Shown here one piece after another: positions 6,686 to 14,825 of a DNA stretch of 22,158 nucleotides. Numbering within the stretch: position 1 is the stretch's first letter; every line of letters starts with the position of its first letter. The notes beneath the pieces are model-generated. The model saw only the letters and a program-made list of their open reading frames with translations, searched no databases and had not been told where the DNA came from. The DNA is from DATAXV01 sp036272915 (lineage in GTDB: Bacteria; Chloroflexota; Dormibacteria; Dormibacterales; Dormibacteraceae): positions 1-22,158 of the forward strand of contig DATAXV010000104.1 in the NCBI GenBank assembly GCA_036272915.1. The letters are read 5' to 3'. The translations under genes were made by a program, and so were the position numbers.

Positions 6686-7877
6686 TCAGGCGGGGAAGCG
6701 ATGGAGCGCCCAGTCGGCACCGGCGTCCGAGCTGGTCATGACCGTTCTCGAATCGGGCACCCAGTAGGCGGTTCCGGTGGAGGTGAATCCGAGGGGATCG
6801 GACGGCGACGAGGTTCCCGTGGCCACGGTGCCACTCGCCACCTTTCGCCAGCTGCTTGCGCCGTCGACGCTGAGGTGGAGGCTCCGCGTCTGCGTGGCGC
6901 CCCGCGGCGCGGCGGCCACGGCGGCCAGCAGCCGCTCGGAGCCGGCGCGGCCAGTCCGCACATCGTGCGCCCCCGGGCGCCGAAGGTCCGCATGTGGTCG
7001 GTGGACACGACCACGAGGGTCTGCGAGGGGTCGTCGTAGCCAGCGCAGGCCACGGCGACATTCCCGTCCGGCGCCACTCCGGCGGCCAGGATCGGATTCA
7101 GGTCGGTGAAGGCGTCCGAGCCGGCCGCGCCGCAGGGGTCCGCCCACGCGTTGAAGGCCTGGCCGCCGTCGTCGGAGACGGCAAACGTGGCCGGCATCGC
7201 GCCGACCCCTCCGGCGGCGGCGGGGGCATGGTGGTGACGTAGACATCGCCGCCTGTCGCCATCGGCAGCTCTGGGGCCGGGGTGTTCTGTCCGAACATGC
7301 CCTGCGCCTGCGCGTCCTGCCAGGTCGTGCTGCCCGGCTCCGACCACTCCATCGATATCTGCGGTTCACAGCCAGGGCAGCTGATGGGCTGGGACTGGAC
7401 GGCGACCATCGCCTTGCCTGCGGAGGCCATGCCGACGACGTCCTTCAGGTTCTGCTGGTTCCAGGTGCGACCGCCGTCGGTGGTCATCATCGTGACCTGG
7501 CCGTACACGTAGCCGATCCGGCGGTTGACGAAGCGCACTCCGGTGCCCAGGGGAGGGGTGTCGGTGGTGCAGACCACGTCCGGCAGCTCGCAGACGGGGA
7601 TGGCGGTCAGCCAGCTCCAGGAGGCGCCGCCGTCGCCGGTGGAGAGCACGACCAGGCAGGTGGATTCGCCGCAGTCGCGGTCCTCGGCCAGCGCCCACCC
7701 GTGCAGCGAGCCGCTCATGGAGACGTCCATCAGCCGGAGGCTGGGCGGAGCGACGGGCGGCGCCTGCGCCGGCGGCGGGAGCGGTGGCGGCATCTCCGCA
7801 CAGCCGGGGAGGAGCGCGGCCAGGACCAGGGCCAGCAATGCTGAACAACGCCACGACGAGGCGGTCCGCCGAGCAAT
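6686..7877 (-). pseudogene. Asp-box (BNR-like) repeat lipoprotein, two frameshifts
   Basis: One secreted lipoprotein split over three frames. The N-terminus is a lipoprotein signal: an Arg-rich stretch, then LLALVLAALLPGC with the lipobox Cys, then a Pro-rich linker. Asp-box motifs (S/T-x-D-x-G-x-x-W/F) follow: TGDGGASW, TTDGGRTW, SDDGGQAF, SVDGASSW and SSDAGADW. These suggest a sialidase/Ycf48-like beta-propeller outside the membrane. Frame breaks fall at the C-runs 7206-7209 and 6970-6974 (plus strand), and adding one base to each run joins the frames perfectly. The start is uncertain: no ATG, GTG or good TTG precedes the signal peptide, and an ATT at 7877 gives the best lipoprotein N-terminus. 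The gene may be intact if the indels are sequencing errors. Its function is unknown. Confidence 0.7.
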
Positions 7878-7932
7878 GGTCCTGCACGTATGACGCTCGC
7901 GGGCGGCATCTGGTTGCAGCCAATCCCGCCGG

Positions 7933-8493
7933 TCAGCCCGGGTCCGGGAGCGACAGCGTCGTGCGGATCCAGCGCAGGATCCCCTCGAGCGGAGGCTCGT
8001 ACCCATCCCGGGCGTCCACCCGGAGCACCGGCATGGCCAGGTCCGGCAGCCTGAACGGCGACGCCGGGCCGTCGGTCCCGGCCCGAGCCAGGCGGTCCAG
8101 CTCGCGGTGGACGGCGTGGCGCCCCGCCGCCCGCGCCCGGGCCCTGGCCTGTAGAACCTCGGCAGGTGCCTCGCAGAACACCATCCCCGCGACGGCCCCC
8201 CTGGTGAGCGATCCCAGGTCGCGGTCCGAGGCCGGGGACGAGAACGGCGCCTCCATGGCGACGCTCACGCCGAGCAAGAGCTGCGCCCGGACCAGCGCGT
8301 AGAGGACCGGGTAGCTGGCCCTGCCCAAAATGACCGAGTCGTCGACGGAACGCGTCCCCAGGGCGTCTCCCATCGCTTCCTTGATCGTGTCCTTGCCGAT
8401 CAGCGGCAGACGCAGACGTGAGCAGAGGAGCGGCGCGAGCGTGCTCTTGCCCGAGGCGGGCCTGCCGTTGACGATCAGGAGCCGGGCCTTCAC
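7933..8493 (-). CDS. P-loop kinase-like AAA family ATPase
   Basis: A 186-residue single-domain P-loop protein. The start RLLIVNGRPASGKST holds the Walker A motif (residues 10-18). Then comes LIGKDTIKEAMGD, the Asp/Lys segment typical of small-molecule kinases of the zeta-toxin and chloramphenicol phosphotransferase type. A strand VAMEAPF occupies the Walker-B position, and a lid region rich in Arg (LQARARARAAGRH) follows. Phosphorylation of a small metabolite or drug is likely, substrate unknown. GTG at 8493 is the chosen start, with GGAGGG about twelve bases upstream; longer in-frame forms overlap the divergent gene. It faces away from the nucleotidyltransferase gene, with 72 bases between the starts. 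Confidence 0.8.
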   Translation of the reverse strand: MKARLLIVNGRPASGKSTLAPLLCSRLRLPLIGKDTIKEAMGDALGTRSVDDSVILGRASYPVLYALVRAQLLLGVSVAMEAPFSSPASDRDLGSLTRGAVAGMVFCEAPAEVLQARARARAAGRHAVHRELDRLARAGTDGPASPFRLPDLAMPVLRVDARDGYEPPLEGILRWIRTTLSLPDPG

Positions 8494-8565
8494 CGAGATT
8501 TCGATCCCTCCAGGCGGGGGCCTCCGAATCGGATGCGATGCTCCACCTCTGGCATCATGCTGCAG

Positions 8566-9315
8566 ATGTTCACGGTGGAGCAGCGGGACGAGGTCCGGCG
8601 GTGGGTCCTGGAGACGGCTCGTGCCGACCCCCGGATCGTCGCCGGCGCCGCCGTTGGTGGGTCGGCTGGAGGGGAGGGCGACCGCTGGTCGGATCTGGAC
8701 CTCACGTTCGCCGCCGCCGAGGGCGAGTCCCTGTCGGCGATGCTGGGCGAGTGGGGCCGCCTGCTCGGCGAGCGCTACGACGCGATCGAGCTCTTCGACC
8801 TGCCCTCCGGCGCCTCGATCTATCGCGTCTTCCTCCTGCGCGGCTGCTTGCAGTTCGACCTCTCCCTGACCCCGGAGTCTCAGTTCCGCCCCAGGGGGCC
8901 GCGGTTCAGCCTTCTCTTCGGCACCGCCCGGGAGCGAGTCGATGCGCCGCAGGCATCCACCCACGACACCCTCGGCCTGGGCGTTCACCACGCGCTTCGT
9001 GCCCGCCTATGCATCGAGCGCGGCCGTGGCTGGCAAGCCGAGTACTGGATCAGCGGGATTCGGGACCAGGCGGTTGTGCTGGCCTGCCGCCGACGGGGGC
9101 TGCCAGAGGCCCACGGCCGGGGTGCCGACCGGCTCCCCGCCGACGTCCTCGAGGCACTGGAGCACACGTTGGTACGCTCCACGGAGCGGGGGGAGCTCCT
9201 GCGCGCCCTCGTCGCGGCAGTGTCGTCGCTCAGGAGCGAAGCGGCGGAAGTCGCCGAGACCGTCGTGGGCCTTGAGCCGCGGCTGCGGGAGATTACAGCC
9301 GCGACCATCTCCTGA
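8566..9315 (+). CDS. Nucleotidyltransferase domain protein
   Basis: A 249-residue polymerase-beta-type nucleotidyltransferase. The catalytic signature GGSAGGEGDRWSDLDLTF puts GS at residues 32-33 and the metal-binding D-x-D at 43-45. A third acidic residue in a following strand is likely the Asp in LQFDLSL. The C-terminal half is helical (HHALRARLCIERGRGWQAEYWISGIRDQAV) and resembles the substrate domain of aminoglycoside/lincosamide adenylyltransferases and their many uncharacterised relatives. It probably transfers a nucleotide to a small molecule or tRNA-like acceptor; the substrate is not predictable. Start choice: ATG at 8566 (MFTVEQRDEVRR) matches the usual N-terminus, while ATG at 8557 or 8533 is possible. 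No strong ribosome binding site is visible. Confidence 0.82.
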   Translation: MFTVEQRDEVRRWVLETARADPRIVAGAAVGGSAGGEGDRWSDLDLTFAAAEGESLSAMLGEWGRLLGERYDAIELFDLPSGASIYRVFLLRGCLQFDLSLTPESQFRPRGPRFSLLFGTARERVDAPQASTHDTLGLGVHHALRARLCIERGRGWQAEYWISGIRDQAVVLACRRRGLPEAHGRGADRLPADVLEALEHTLVRSTERGELLRALVAAVSSLRSEAAEVAETVVGLEPRLREITAATIS

Positions 9316-9407
9316 TCCGCGAGGGCGCGAGACGGGCGGTCCGGGACGGGACGCGGCCACCGGCGGACGGGTCGGAACGAACGGGCACGGTTCCGCGCTC
9401 GGCCTGA

Positions 9408-9437
9408 TTGCGCGCGGAGCCGATCCCCTGGTAGATT
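9408..9437 (+). promoter_or_regulatory. Promoter upstream of the ABC-exporter leader
   Basis: TTGCGC (9408-9413), an 18-base spacer and TAGATT (9432-9437) form a plausible sigma-70-type promoter. Its start would fall at about 9444-9448, immediately before a short ORF. It resembles the ArsR promoter in this window (TTGCGT, TATGTT). This promoter would drive the leader, and if the terminator is read through, the exporter genes and aidB. Confidence 0.45.
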
Positions 9438-9447
9438 CCATCGAGCC

Positions 9448-9534
9448 ATGTTTCGGATGACGGCGCCAGCGACCACAAGGCTCTTTGAGGGAGCAGTGCG
9501 CCTTCATGCCCGAAGCCTCTGGGACTCAGCCTGA
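9448..9534 (+). CDS. Candidate leader peptide, 28 codons
   Basis: A short ORF (28 residues, starting MFRMTAPATTRLF and ending HARSLWDSA) begins ten bases after the TAGATT -10 box and stops 27 bases before the intrinsic terminator stem at 9562. No family is recognised, and there is no run of one amino acid. Its position between promoter and terminator, directly ahead of a heterodimeric ABC exporter, parallels the bmrB leader ORF that controls bmrCD in Bacillus subtilis by ribosome-mediated attenuation. Possible alternative pairings: CTGAC (9531-9535) with GTCAG (9548-9552), versus GCCTG (9529-9533) with CAGGC (9560-9564). The latter would compete with the base of the terminator stem. Translation is unproven. 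Confidence 0.35.
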   Translation: MFRMTAPATTRLFEGAVRLHARSLWDSA

Positions 9535-9561
9535 CCGGAACCCTTTAGTCAGCAGTCAACA

Positions 9562-9595
9562 GGCCGTGCGGGCACCCCGCGCGGCCTTTCTTTTT
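9562..9595 (+). terminator. Strong intrinsic terminator before the ABC exporter
   Basis: The 11-base arm at 9562-9572 pairs with 9576-9586 (one G-U wobble) around a CAC loop, and A9561 with T9587 extends the stem by one pair. TTTCTTTTT follows at 9587-9595. This is a textbook Rho-independent terminator. It ends 31 bases before the exporter start codon, so it is either the terminator of the upstream nucleotidyltransferase unit or an attenuator for the exporter operon. Confidence 0.88.
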
Positions 9596-9626
9596 GCCCC
9601 CCAACCTTCAGGAGGACCTTGTCCAC

Positions 9627-11399
9627 ATGTCGACCGACGTCATCGGAACACCCGCGCTCGCGCACCCGGCAGGTGCCGGGACCTGGCGCCTCATCGCCCG
9701 CCGGCTGGGCCCGGAGCGGTTACGCCTGGCCTGGCTGGGCGTGGCGCTCGTGATCAGCACGGCGCTGCCGCTGGCCGGGCCGCAGCTGACCGCGCGCGTC
9801 GTCAACCTGGCCCTGGCCCGCGGCCCGCTGCGGACCATGGCGCTGCTCGCCGTCGCCTACCTGGCGACGCAGGTGGTGGCCCAGGCGGCGACGGTCGCCT
9901 GCTCCTACCTCGCCAGCGGCGCCGCCTGGCGGACGACCAACCGCCTCCGCGAGGAGGTCGCCGGGCATGCCCTCCGCCTCGACATGAGCTTTCACGGACG
10001 GCACACGCCGGGCGAGATGATCGAGCGCGTCGACGGCGACCTCCTCGGTCTCGCCACGATGATGTCGAGCTTCGTCATCAACGCCATCAGCAGCGCCCTC
10101 CTCCTGGCCGGCACGATCGTTCTGGTCTGGCTGGTGGACGCTCGCATCGGTGTCGCCCTCACCCTGCTGGTCGCCGTCGGCGCCGGCTCGCTGCTCCTTT
10201 CGCAGCGCCGTGCCGCCGGCTTCGCCGACGCCTCCCGCGAGCAGGAGGCCCAGCTCTTCGGCTCGATCGAGGAGTGGCTCCAGGCGAGCGAGGACATCCG
10301 GGCCAACGGCGCCGGCCGGCACGTCCTGCGCCGCCTCCACGAGCGGGTCGCGGACGTCTTCCAGGCGGACCGGCGCTGGGAGTTCTGGGGCGGCCTGGTC
10401 ATCAGCCAGACCGAGCTCACCTTCGCCGTGGGCACGGTGGTCGTGCTCGCCCTCGGCGTCCTGCTCCTGGGGCAGGGGGCGATCACGGTCGGAACGCTGG
10501 TGCTGCTCTTCCAGTACGCGCAGATGGTGCAGGGCCCCATCGAGCAGATGGTGAACCAGGCCAAGGAGCTCCAGAAGGCGAGCGAGGCGGCGGGCCGCGT
10601 CGGCCGCCTGCTCCGGGAGCGGCCGTCGATCCGCGACCCGTCGGAGGCCCTGGCGCTGCCCTCCTCGGGTCCCCTCTCCCTGCGCTTCCTCGACGTCACC
10701 TTCGCCTACGGCACCGACCCGCCGGTGATCCGGCAGGTCTCGCTCGAGCTGGGCGCGGGGCGGACCCTGGGTCTGGTCGGGCGCACCGGGAGCGGCAAGA
10801 CGACGCTGGCCCGGCTGGCGCTCCGCCTCTACGACCCCCAGCTCGGGGCGGTCCAGCTGGGCGGCGTCGACGTTCGCTCGGTCGGGCTGGCCGACCTCCA
10901 GCACCGGACCCGGCTGGTGACGCAGGAGGTCCACCTCTTCGCCGCCTCGGTGCGGGAGAACGTGACCCTCTTCGACGCCACGGTCGAGGATTCCCGAGTC
11001 ATCGGCGCGCTCGAGGAGGTCGGGTTGGGCGACTGGCTGCGGCGCATGCCGCGAGGGCTCGACACCCCGCTCAAGGCCGGCGGCGTCGGTCTCTCGGCGG
11101 GCGAGGAGCAGCTGATCGCGCTGGCCCGCGTGTTCGCCGCCGACCCCGGGTTGATCGTGCTCGACGAGCCCTCGAGCCGCCTCGACCCGATCAGCGAGGC
11201 CAGGCTGCAGGCGGCGACGGCCCGACTCCTCCGGGGCAGGACCGCGATCGTCATCGCGCACCGGCTCTCGACACTGGCCACGGTCGACGAGGTCGCCGTG
11301 CTCGAGGGCGGGAATCTGGTCGAACACGGTCCCCGCGGGGATCTTATCGGCGACGCCGAGTCGCGGTTCGCGGGCATGCTCGCGGCGGGGGTGGCATGA
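9627..11399 (+). CDS. ABC exporter half-transporter, consensus Walker B, degenerate signature
   Basis: A 590-residue type-I (MsbA/LmrA-like) ABC exporter subunit. Residues about 30-310 form the membrane domain with six hydrophobic segments; the ATPase domain covers about 345-590. Walker A is GRTGSGKT (385-392), the Q-loop Gln is 433, Walker B is LIVLDE with catalytic Glu 514, and the switch His is 545. The signature is LSAGEEQ (489-495) instead of LSGGQ. This fits one half of a heterodimeric exporter with the gene starting inside its stop codon. ATG 9627 has AGGAGG at 9610-9615; an in-frame TTG at 9594 lies in the terminator U-tract and was rejected. Export of hydrophobic compounds from the membrane is expected; the substrate is unknown. 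Confidence 0.92.
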   Translation: MSTDVIGTPALAHPAGAGTWRLIARRLGPERLRLAWLGVALVISTALPLAGPQLTARVVNLALARGPLRTMALLAVAYLATQVVAQAATVACSYLASGAAWRTTNRLREEVAGHALRLDMSFHGRHTPGEMIERVDGDLLGLATMMSSFVINAISSALLLAGTIVLVWLVDARIGVALTLLVAVGAGSLLLSQRRAAGFADASREQEAQLFGSIEEWLQASEDIRANGAGRHVLRRLHERVADVFQADRRWEFWGGLVISQTELTFAVGTVVVLALGVLLLGQGAITVGTLVLLFQYAQMVQGPIEQMVNQAKELQKASEAAGRVGRLLRERPSIRDPSEALALPSSGPLSLRFLDVTFAYGTDPPVIRQVSLELGAGRTLGLVGRTGSGKTTLARLALRLYDPQLGAVQLGGVDVRSVGLADLQHRTRLVTQEVHLFAASVRENVTLFDATVEDSRVIGALEEVGLGDWLRRMPRGLDTPLKAGGVGLSAGEEQLIALARVFAADPGLIVLDEPSSRLDPISEARLQAATARLLRGRTAIVIAHRLSTLATVDEVAVLEGGNLVEHGPRGDLIGDAESRFAGMLAAGVA

Positions 11400-13141
11400 G
11401 ACTCCTGCCCAGGCTGGCCGCCTACCGCGGCCGGCGTTACGTGGCGCTCGGCCTGCTCTGGATGGCGACCCAGATGCTCCCCTTCGCGGCCGGGTTGATC
11501 CTGCAGCAGGTCTTCAACGACGCCACGGCGCGCCACCCCGCCGACTCGACCGCGCTGTCTCTGCTCGCCGTGCTGACCGCCGCTCAGATCGTCCAGGCGG
11601 CGCTCTTCTGGCTGGCCGTCATCCACTGGCCGGCCTGGTTCGACGCGCTCGGCGGCTGGATCCGCGCCAACCTGCTGGCGTCGATCCTGGTCTCGCCGGG
11701 TCCGCCCTCGGAGCGGATGCCGGCGACCACCGGTGAGGCGGTGAGCCGGTTCCGCGACGACGTCCAGGACCTGGTCTGGTACCCGGACATCTCGGTCGAC
11801 CTGGCCGGTTCGCTCTTGTTCGCGATCGCCTCGGTGGCCGTGATGTTCCGGATCGACGCCCTCATGACCGCCGCCGTCGCCCTGCCCCTGGTCATGGTCA
11901 TGGTCGCCACCCACGTGCTCAGCACACTGATCAGGGCCTACCACCGGCGCATGCGCGAGCAGGGCGCGGCCGTCACCGGGTTCATCGGCGAGATGTTCGC
12001 CGGCGTCCTCGTGCTCAAGACGGCGGGGGCGGTGGACCGCGCGCTGGGCAGGTTCCGCGAGCGGAACGCCCGGCGGGCGACGGCCGCCATCCGCGCCCAG
12101 CTGGCCACCGACCTGATGGGCACGCTGGGCCGGATCAGCCCCGGCGTGACCACGGGTCTGATCCTGCTGCTGGCGGCGTCGGGGATGCGCGACAGGACCT
12201 TCACCGTCGGCGATCTCGCCCTCTTCACCACCTACGCCGCCAACCTCGCCGGGATGCCCTGGTTCCTGGGCCGGATGATGTTCCGGCGCAGGGAGGCGTC
12301 GGTGGCGCTGGAGCGGATGGGCCGGCTCATGCCCGATCGGAGCCAGGAGGCGGTGCTGGCCGACGGCCCCGTCTACCTGCGAGGCGACCCGCCGCCGGCG
12401 GCGATGCCGGAGCGGATCGCGGGGCTGCGCCTGCGCCGCCTCGAGGTGCGCGGCCTGACCGCGCTCCACACCGGCTCCGACGCCGGCGTCCACGCCGTCG
12501 ATCTGTGCCTGGAGCGCGGGCAGCTGGTCGTCGTGACGGGCGCGATCGGGGCCGGCAAGACCACGCTGCTCCGCGCGCTGCTCGGGCTCATCCCCCACCA
12601 GGCCGGGACCATCAGCTGGAACGGGCGGGCGCTGGCCGACCCGGGGGAGGTGCTGGTGCCGCCGCAGGTCGCCTACGTCGGCCAGGCCCCGAACCTGACC
12701 AGCGCCGCCCTGGAGGAGAACATCCGGCTCGGCTGGGAGAGCTCGGACGCCTCGCTCCGATCCGCCCTCGAGGGGGCGCAGCTGCTCGACGACGTGGGTC
12801 GCATGCCCTCGGGCCTGAGGACGGTGGTCGGGCCCAGGGGCAGCCGCCTCTCCGGCGGCCAGGTGCAGCGCGCCGCCATCGCCCGGGCGCTGGTGAGGGA
12901 GCCGGACCTCCTGATCCTCGACGACGTCTCGAGCGCCCTCGACGGCCCGACCGAGGAGCGCCTCTGGAGGGCGCTGGCCGGGACCGGCATCGCCATCCTC
13001 GCCGCCTCCCACCGGCGGGCCACCCTCCGCCGTGCCGACCGGATCATCCTGCTCGACGAGGGCCGGGTGGTGGCGAGCGGACGGCTCGAGGAGCTGGTCG
13101 AGCGGTCGCCGGGTTTCCAGCGGCTCTGGGACACGCCCTGA
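11396..13141 (+). CDS. ABC exporter half-transporter, Asp in place of catalytic Glu
   Basis: A 581-residue second half-exporter. The membrane domain spans about 15-300, and the ATPase domain about 345-581. Walker A is GAIGAGKT (382-389), Q-loop Gln 430, the signature LSGGQ (485-489) is canonical, and Walker B is LLILDD with Asp 510 where the catalytic Glu normally sits; His 539 is kept. It overlaps the first subunit by ATGA (ATG 11396 within the TGA 11397-11399), so translation is coupled. With its partner it predicts one degenerate and one active ATP site, as in BmrCD, LmrCD and TM287/288. The same frame is open upstream to 9485, but that stretch is an out-of-frame copy of the first gene and not protein. 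The aidB-like gene follows 66 bases later. Confidence 0.92.
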   Translation: MRLLPRLAAYRGRRYVALGLLWMATQMLPFAAGLILQQVFNDATARHPADSTALSLLAVLTAAQIVQAALFWLAVIHWPAWFDALGGWIRANLLASILVSPGPPSERMPATTGEAVSRFRDDVQDLVWYPDISVDLAGSLLFAIASVAVMFRIDALMTAAVALPLVMVMVATHVLSTLIRAYHRRMREQGAAVTGFIGEMFAGVLVLKTAGAVDRALGRFRERNARRATAAIRAQLATDLMGTLGRISPGVTTGLILLLAASGMRDRTFTVGDLALFTTYAANLAGMPWFLGRMMFRRREASVALERMGRLMPDRSQEAVLADGPVYLRGDPPPAAMPERIAGLRLRRLEVRGLTALHTGSDAGVHAVDLCLERGQLVVVTGAIGAGKTTLLRALLGLIPHQAGTISWNGRALADPGEVLVPPQVAYVGQAPNLTSAALEENIRLGWESSDASLRSALEGAQLLDDVGRMPSGLRTVVGPRGSRLSGGQVQRAAIARALVREPDLLILDDVSSALDGPTEERLWRALAGTGIAILAASHRRATLRRADRIILLDEGRVVASGRLEELVERSPGFQRLWDTP

Positions 13142-13207
13142 CCGCGGGTGAGACCATCTCCTCAACGGCGTCGCGCTCCGCGGCGCCGGGACAACGAGGA
13201 GTGGGTG

Positions 13208-14815
13208 ATGGCGACCGTGGAAGACGACCCGATCCGAGCCGTTCGCAACCAGCCGCCGCCGCTCCAGCCCATCAACCTCCTCGACTCCGACCTCGCCCTC
13301 CGCGAGGCGCTGGAGCGGGAGGGCGGGGACTGGGGCGTCGAGCGGGCTCGCGAGGCGGGCACCGTCGCCGGCGGCGTCGAGGCGTTGGAGCACGGCCGCA
13401 ACGCCGAGCGCAACCAGCCTGTGCTCAGGACCCACGACCGATACGGGCGCCGCGTCGACGAGGTGGCGATGGACGCCTCCTGGCACTGGCTGCTCGGCGG
13501 TGCCGTCGAGCGCGGCATCCACAGCCTGCCCTGGCGCGGGGGGCGGCAGGGCGCGCACGTCGTCCGCGCCGCGCTCTTCCTGCTCTGGGGGCACGCCGAC
13601 GCCGGCGTCATGTGCCCGGTGTCGATGACCTCGGCGGCGGTGCCCGCGCTTCGCGACAGCGCGCCCGACCTGGCCGCGGAGTGGGAGCCCCGCCTGACCT
13701 CCAACGACTATCCCGCGGGTTCGTTGGCGGGCATGGCCATGACCGAGCGCCAGGGCGGGTCCGACGTGCGCGCCAACCTGACCCGGGCGCTGCCGCTGGG
13801 CGACGGCGTCTACGAGCTGCGCGGGCACAAGTGGTTCTGCTCCTACCCGCCCTGCGACGTCTTCCTGGTCCTCGCCCAGGCCCCCGGAGGCCTCTCCTGC
13901 CTCCTGGTCGAGCGCGGCCCGGGCATGGAGTTCCAGCGGCTCAAGGACAAGCTCGGCACGCGCTCCCTGCCCTCCTCGGAGGTGGAGTTCCTGGGCGTCC
14001 ACGGCCGGCTCGTCGGCGAGGAGGGGAGAGGTGTGCGCGCCATCATCGGAATGGTCACCCACACCCGGCTCGACTGCATCCTGGGGGCGACGACGACGAT
14101 GCGGCGCGGGGTCCTGGAGGCGCTCCACCATGCCCGCCACCGCAGCGCCTTCGGCCGCCTGCTCTCGGAGCAGCCGGCGATGCGGAACGTGCTCGCCGAC
14201 CTGGCCATCGAGTCGGAGGCGGCCACCGCCGCCGCCCTGCGCGTCGCCCGCAGCTTCGATGAGGACTCGGAGCTGCCCTTCCGGCGGCTGGCGACCCCGG
14301 TCATGAAGTACTGGACCTGTAAGCGGGCGGCGCCGCACGCGGCGGAGGCGCTGGAGTGTCTGGGCGGGAACGGCTTCGTCGAGGATTCGGGGATGCCGCT
14401 GCTCTACCGGGACGCGCCGCTGAACTCGATCTGGGAGGGGTCGGGGAACGTGGCCGCACTGGACGTGCTCCGGGCGGCGGCGCGAGAGCCGGAGTCCCTG
14501 CCCGCCTTCCTCGGCGAGTGCGGTCTGGCGGCGGGCGTGGACCGGCGCCTCGACGCCCATCTGGGACGGCTGCGGGAGCGGGTGGCCGCGATCGCCGCCG
14601 AGGGCGACGGGGATTCCGGGCAGTTCCAGGCCCGCCGGGTGGTCGAGGACCTGGCCCTCGCCCTCCAGGCCTCGCTGCTGGTGCGGTACGCGCCTCCGGC
14701 CGTCGCCGACGCCTTCTGCGCGGCACGCCTCGACGGGGAGGGCGGCCACGCCTACGGGACGCTGCCCTCCGGCGTCGACGCGGCCGCCATCCTGGAGCGG
14801 GCGCTGCCGGCGTGA
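13208..14815 (+). CDS. aidB: AidB-family acyl-CoA dehydrogenase-like flavoprotein
   Basis: A 535-residue member of the AidB branch of acyl-CoA dehydrogenases (E. coli AidB is about 541 residues). The N-terminal NQPPPLQPINLLDSD, the flavin-side MTERQGGSDVRAN (178-190), KDKLGTRSLPSSEVEF and LGGNGFVEDS all match AidB rather than ordinary acyl-CoA dehydrogenases. So does LNSIWEGSGNVAALDVLR, whose Glu 410 is at the catalytic position. The last ~100 residues correspond to the AidB DNA-binding domain and end with basic and hydrophobic helices. AidB binds FAD and double-stranded DNA and is induced in the adaptive response to alkylating agents; its exact protective role is debated. GAGGAG at 13196-13201 supports the ATG at 13208. 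It is probably in one operon with the exporter. Confidence 0.9.
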   Translation: MATVEDDPIRAVRNQPPPLQPINLLDSDLALREALEREGGDWGVERAREAGTVAGGVEALEHGRNAERNQPVLRTHDRYGRRVDEVAMDASWHWLLGGAVERGIHSLPWRGGRQGAHVVRAALFLLWGHADAGVMCPVSMTSAAVPALRDSAPDLAAEWEPRLTSNDYPAGSLAGMAMTERQGGSDVRANLTRALPLGDGVYELRGHKWFCSYPPCDVFLVLAQAPGGLSCLLVERGPGMEFQRLKDKLGTRSLPSSEVEFLGVHGRLVGEEGRGVRAIIGMVTHTRLDCILGATTTMRRGVLEALHHARHRSAFGRLLSEQPAMRNVLADLAIESEAATAAALRVARSFDEDSELPFRRLATPVMKYWTCKRAAPHAAEALECLGGNGFVEDSGMPLLYRDAPLNSIWEGSGNVAALDVLRAAAREPESLPAFLGECGLAAGVDRRLDAHLGRLRERVAAIAAEGDGDSGQFQARRVVEDLALALQASLLVRYAPPAVADAFCAARLDGEGGHAYGTLPSGVDAAAILERALPA

Positions 14816-14825
14816 CCCGGGACGA

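Noticed and set aside
9485..11395. Upstream extension of the second ABC subunit to a 1218-residue protein
   Set aside because: The added part is the first ABC gene read in the wrong frame; the real start is the ATG at 11396 overlapping the first subunit's stop.
10829..14749. Open frame of 1306 codons on the minus strand
   Set aside because: It is antisense to the ABC exporter and aidB genes, made of low-complexity Arg/Gly/Pro/Gln/His-rich sequence typical of an antisense shadow in high-GC DNA.
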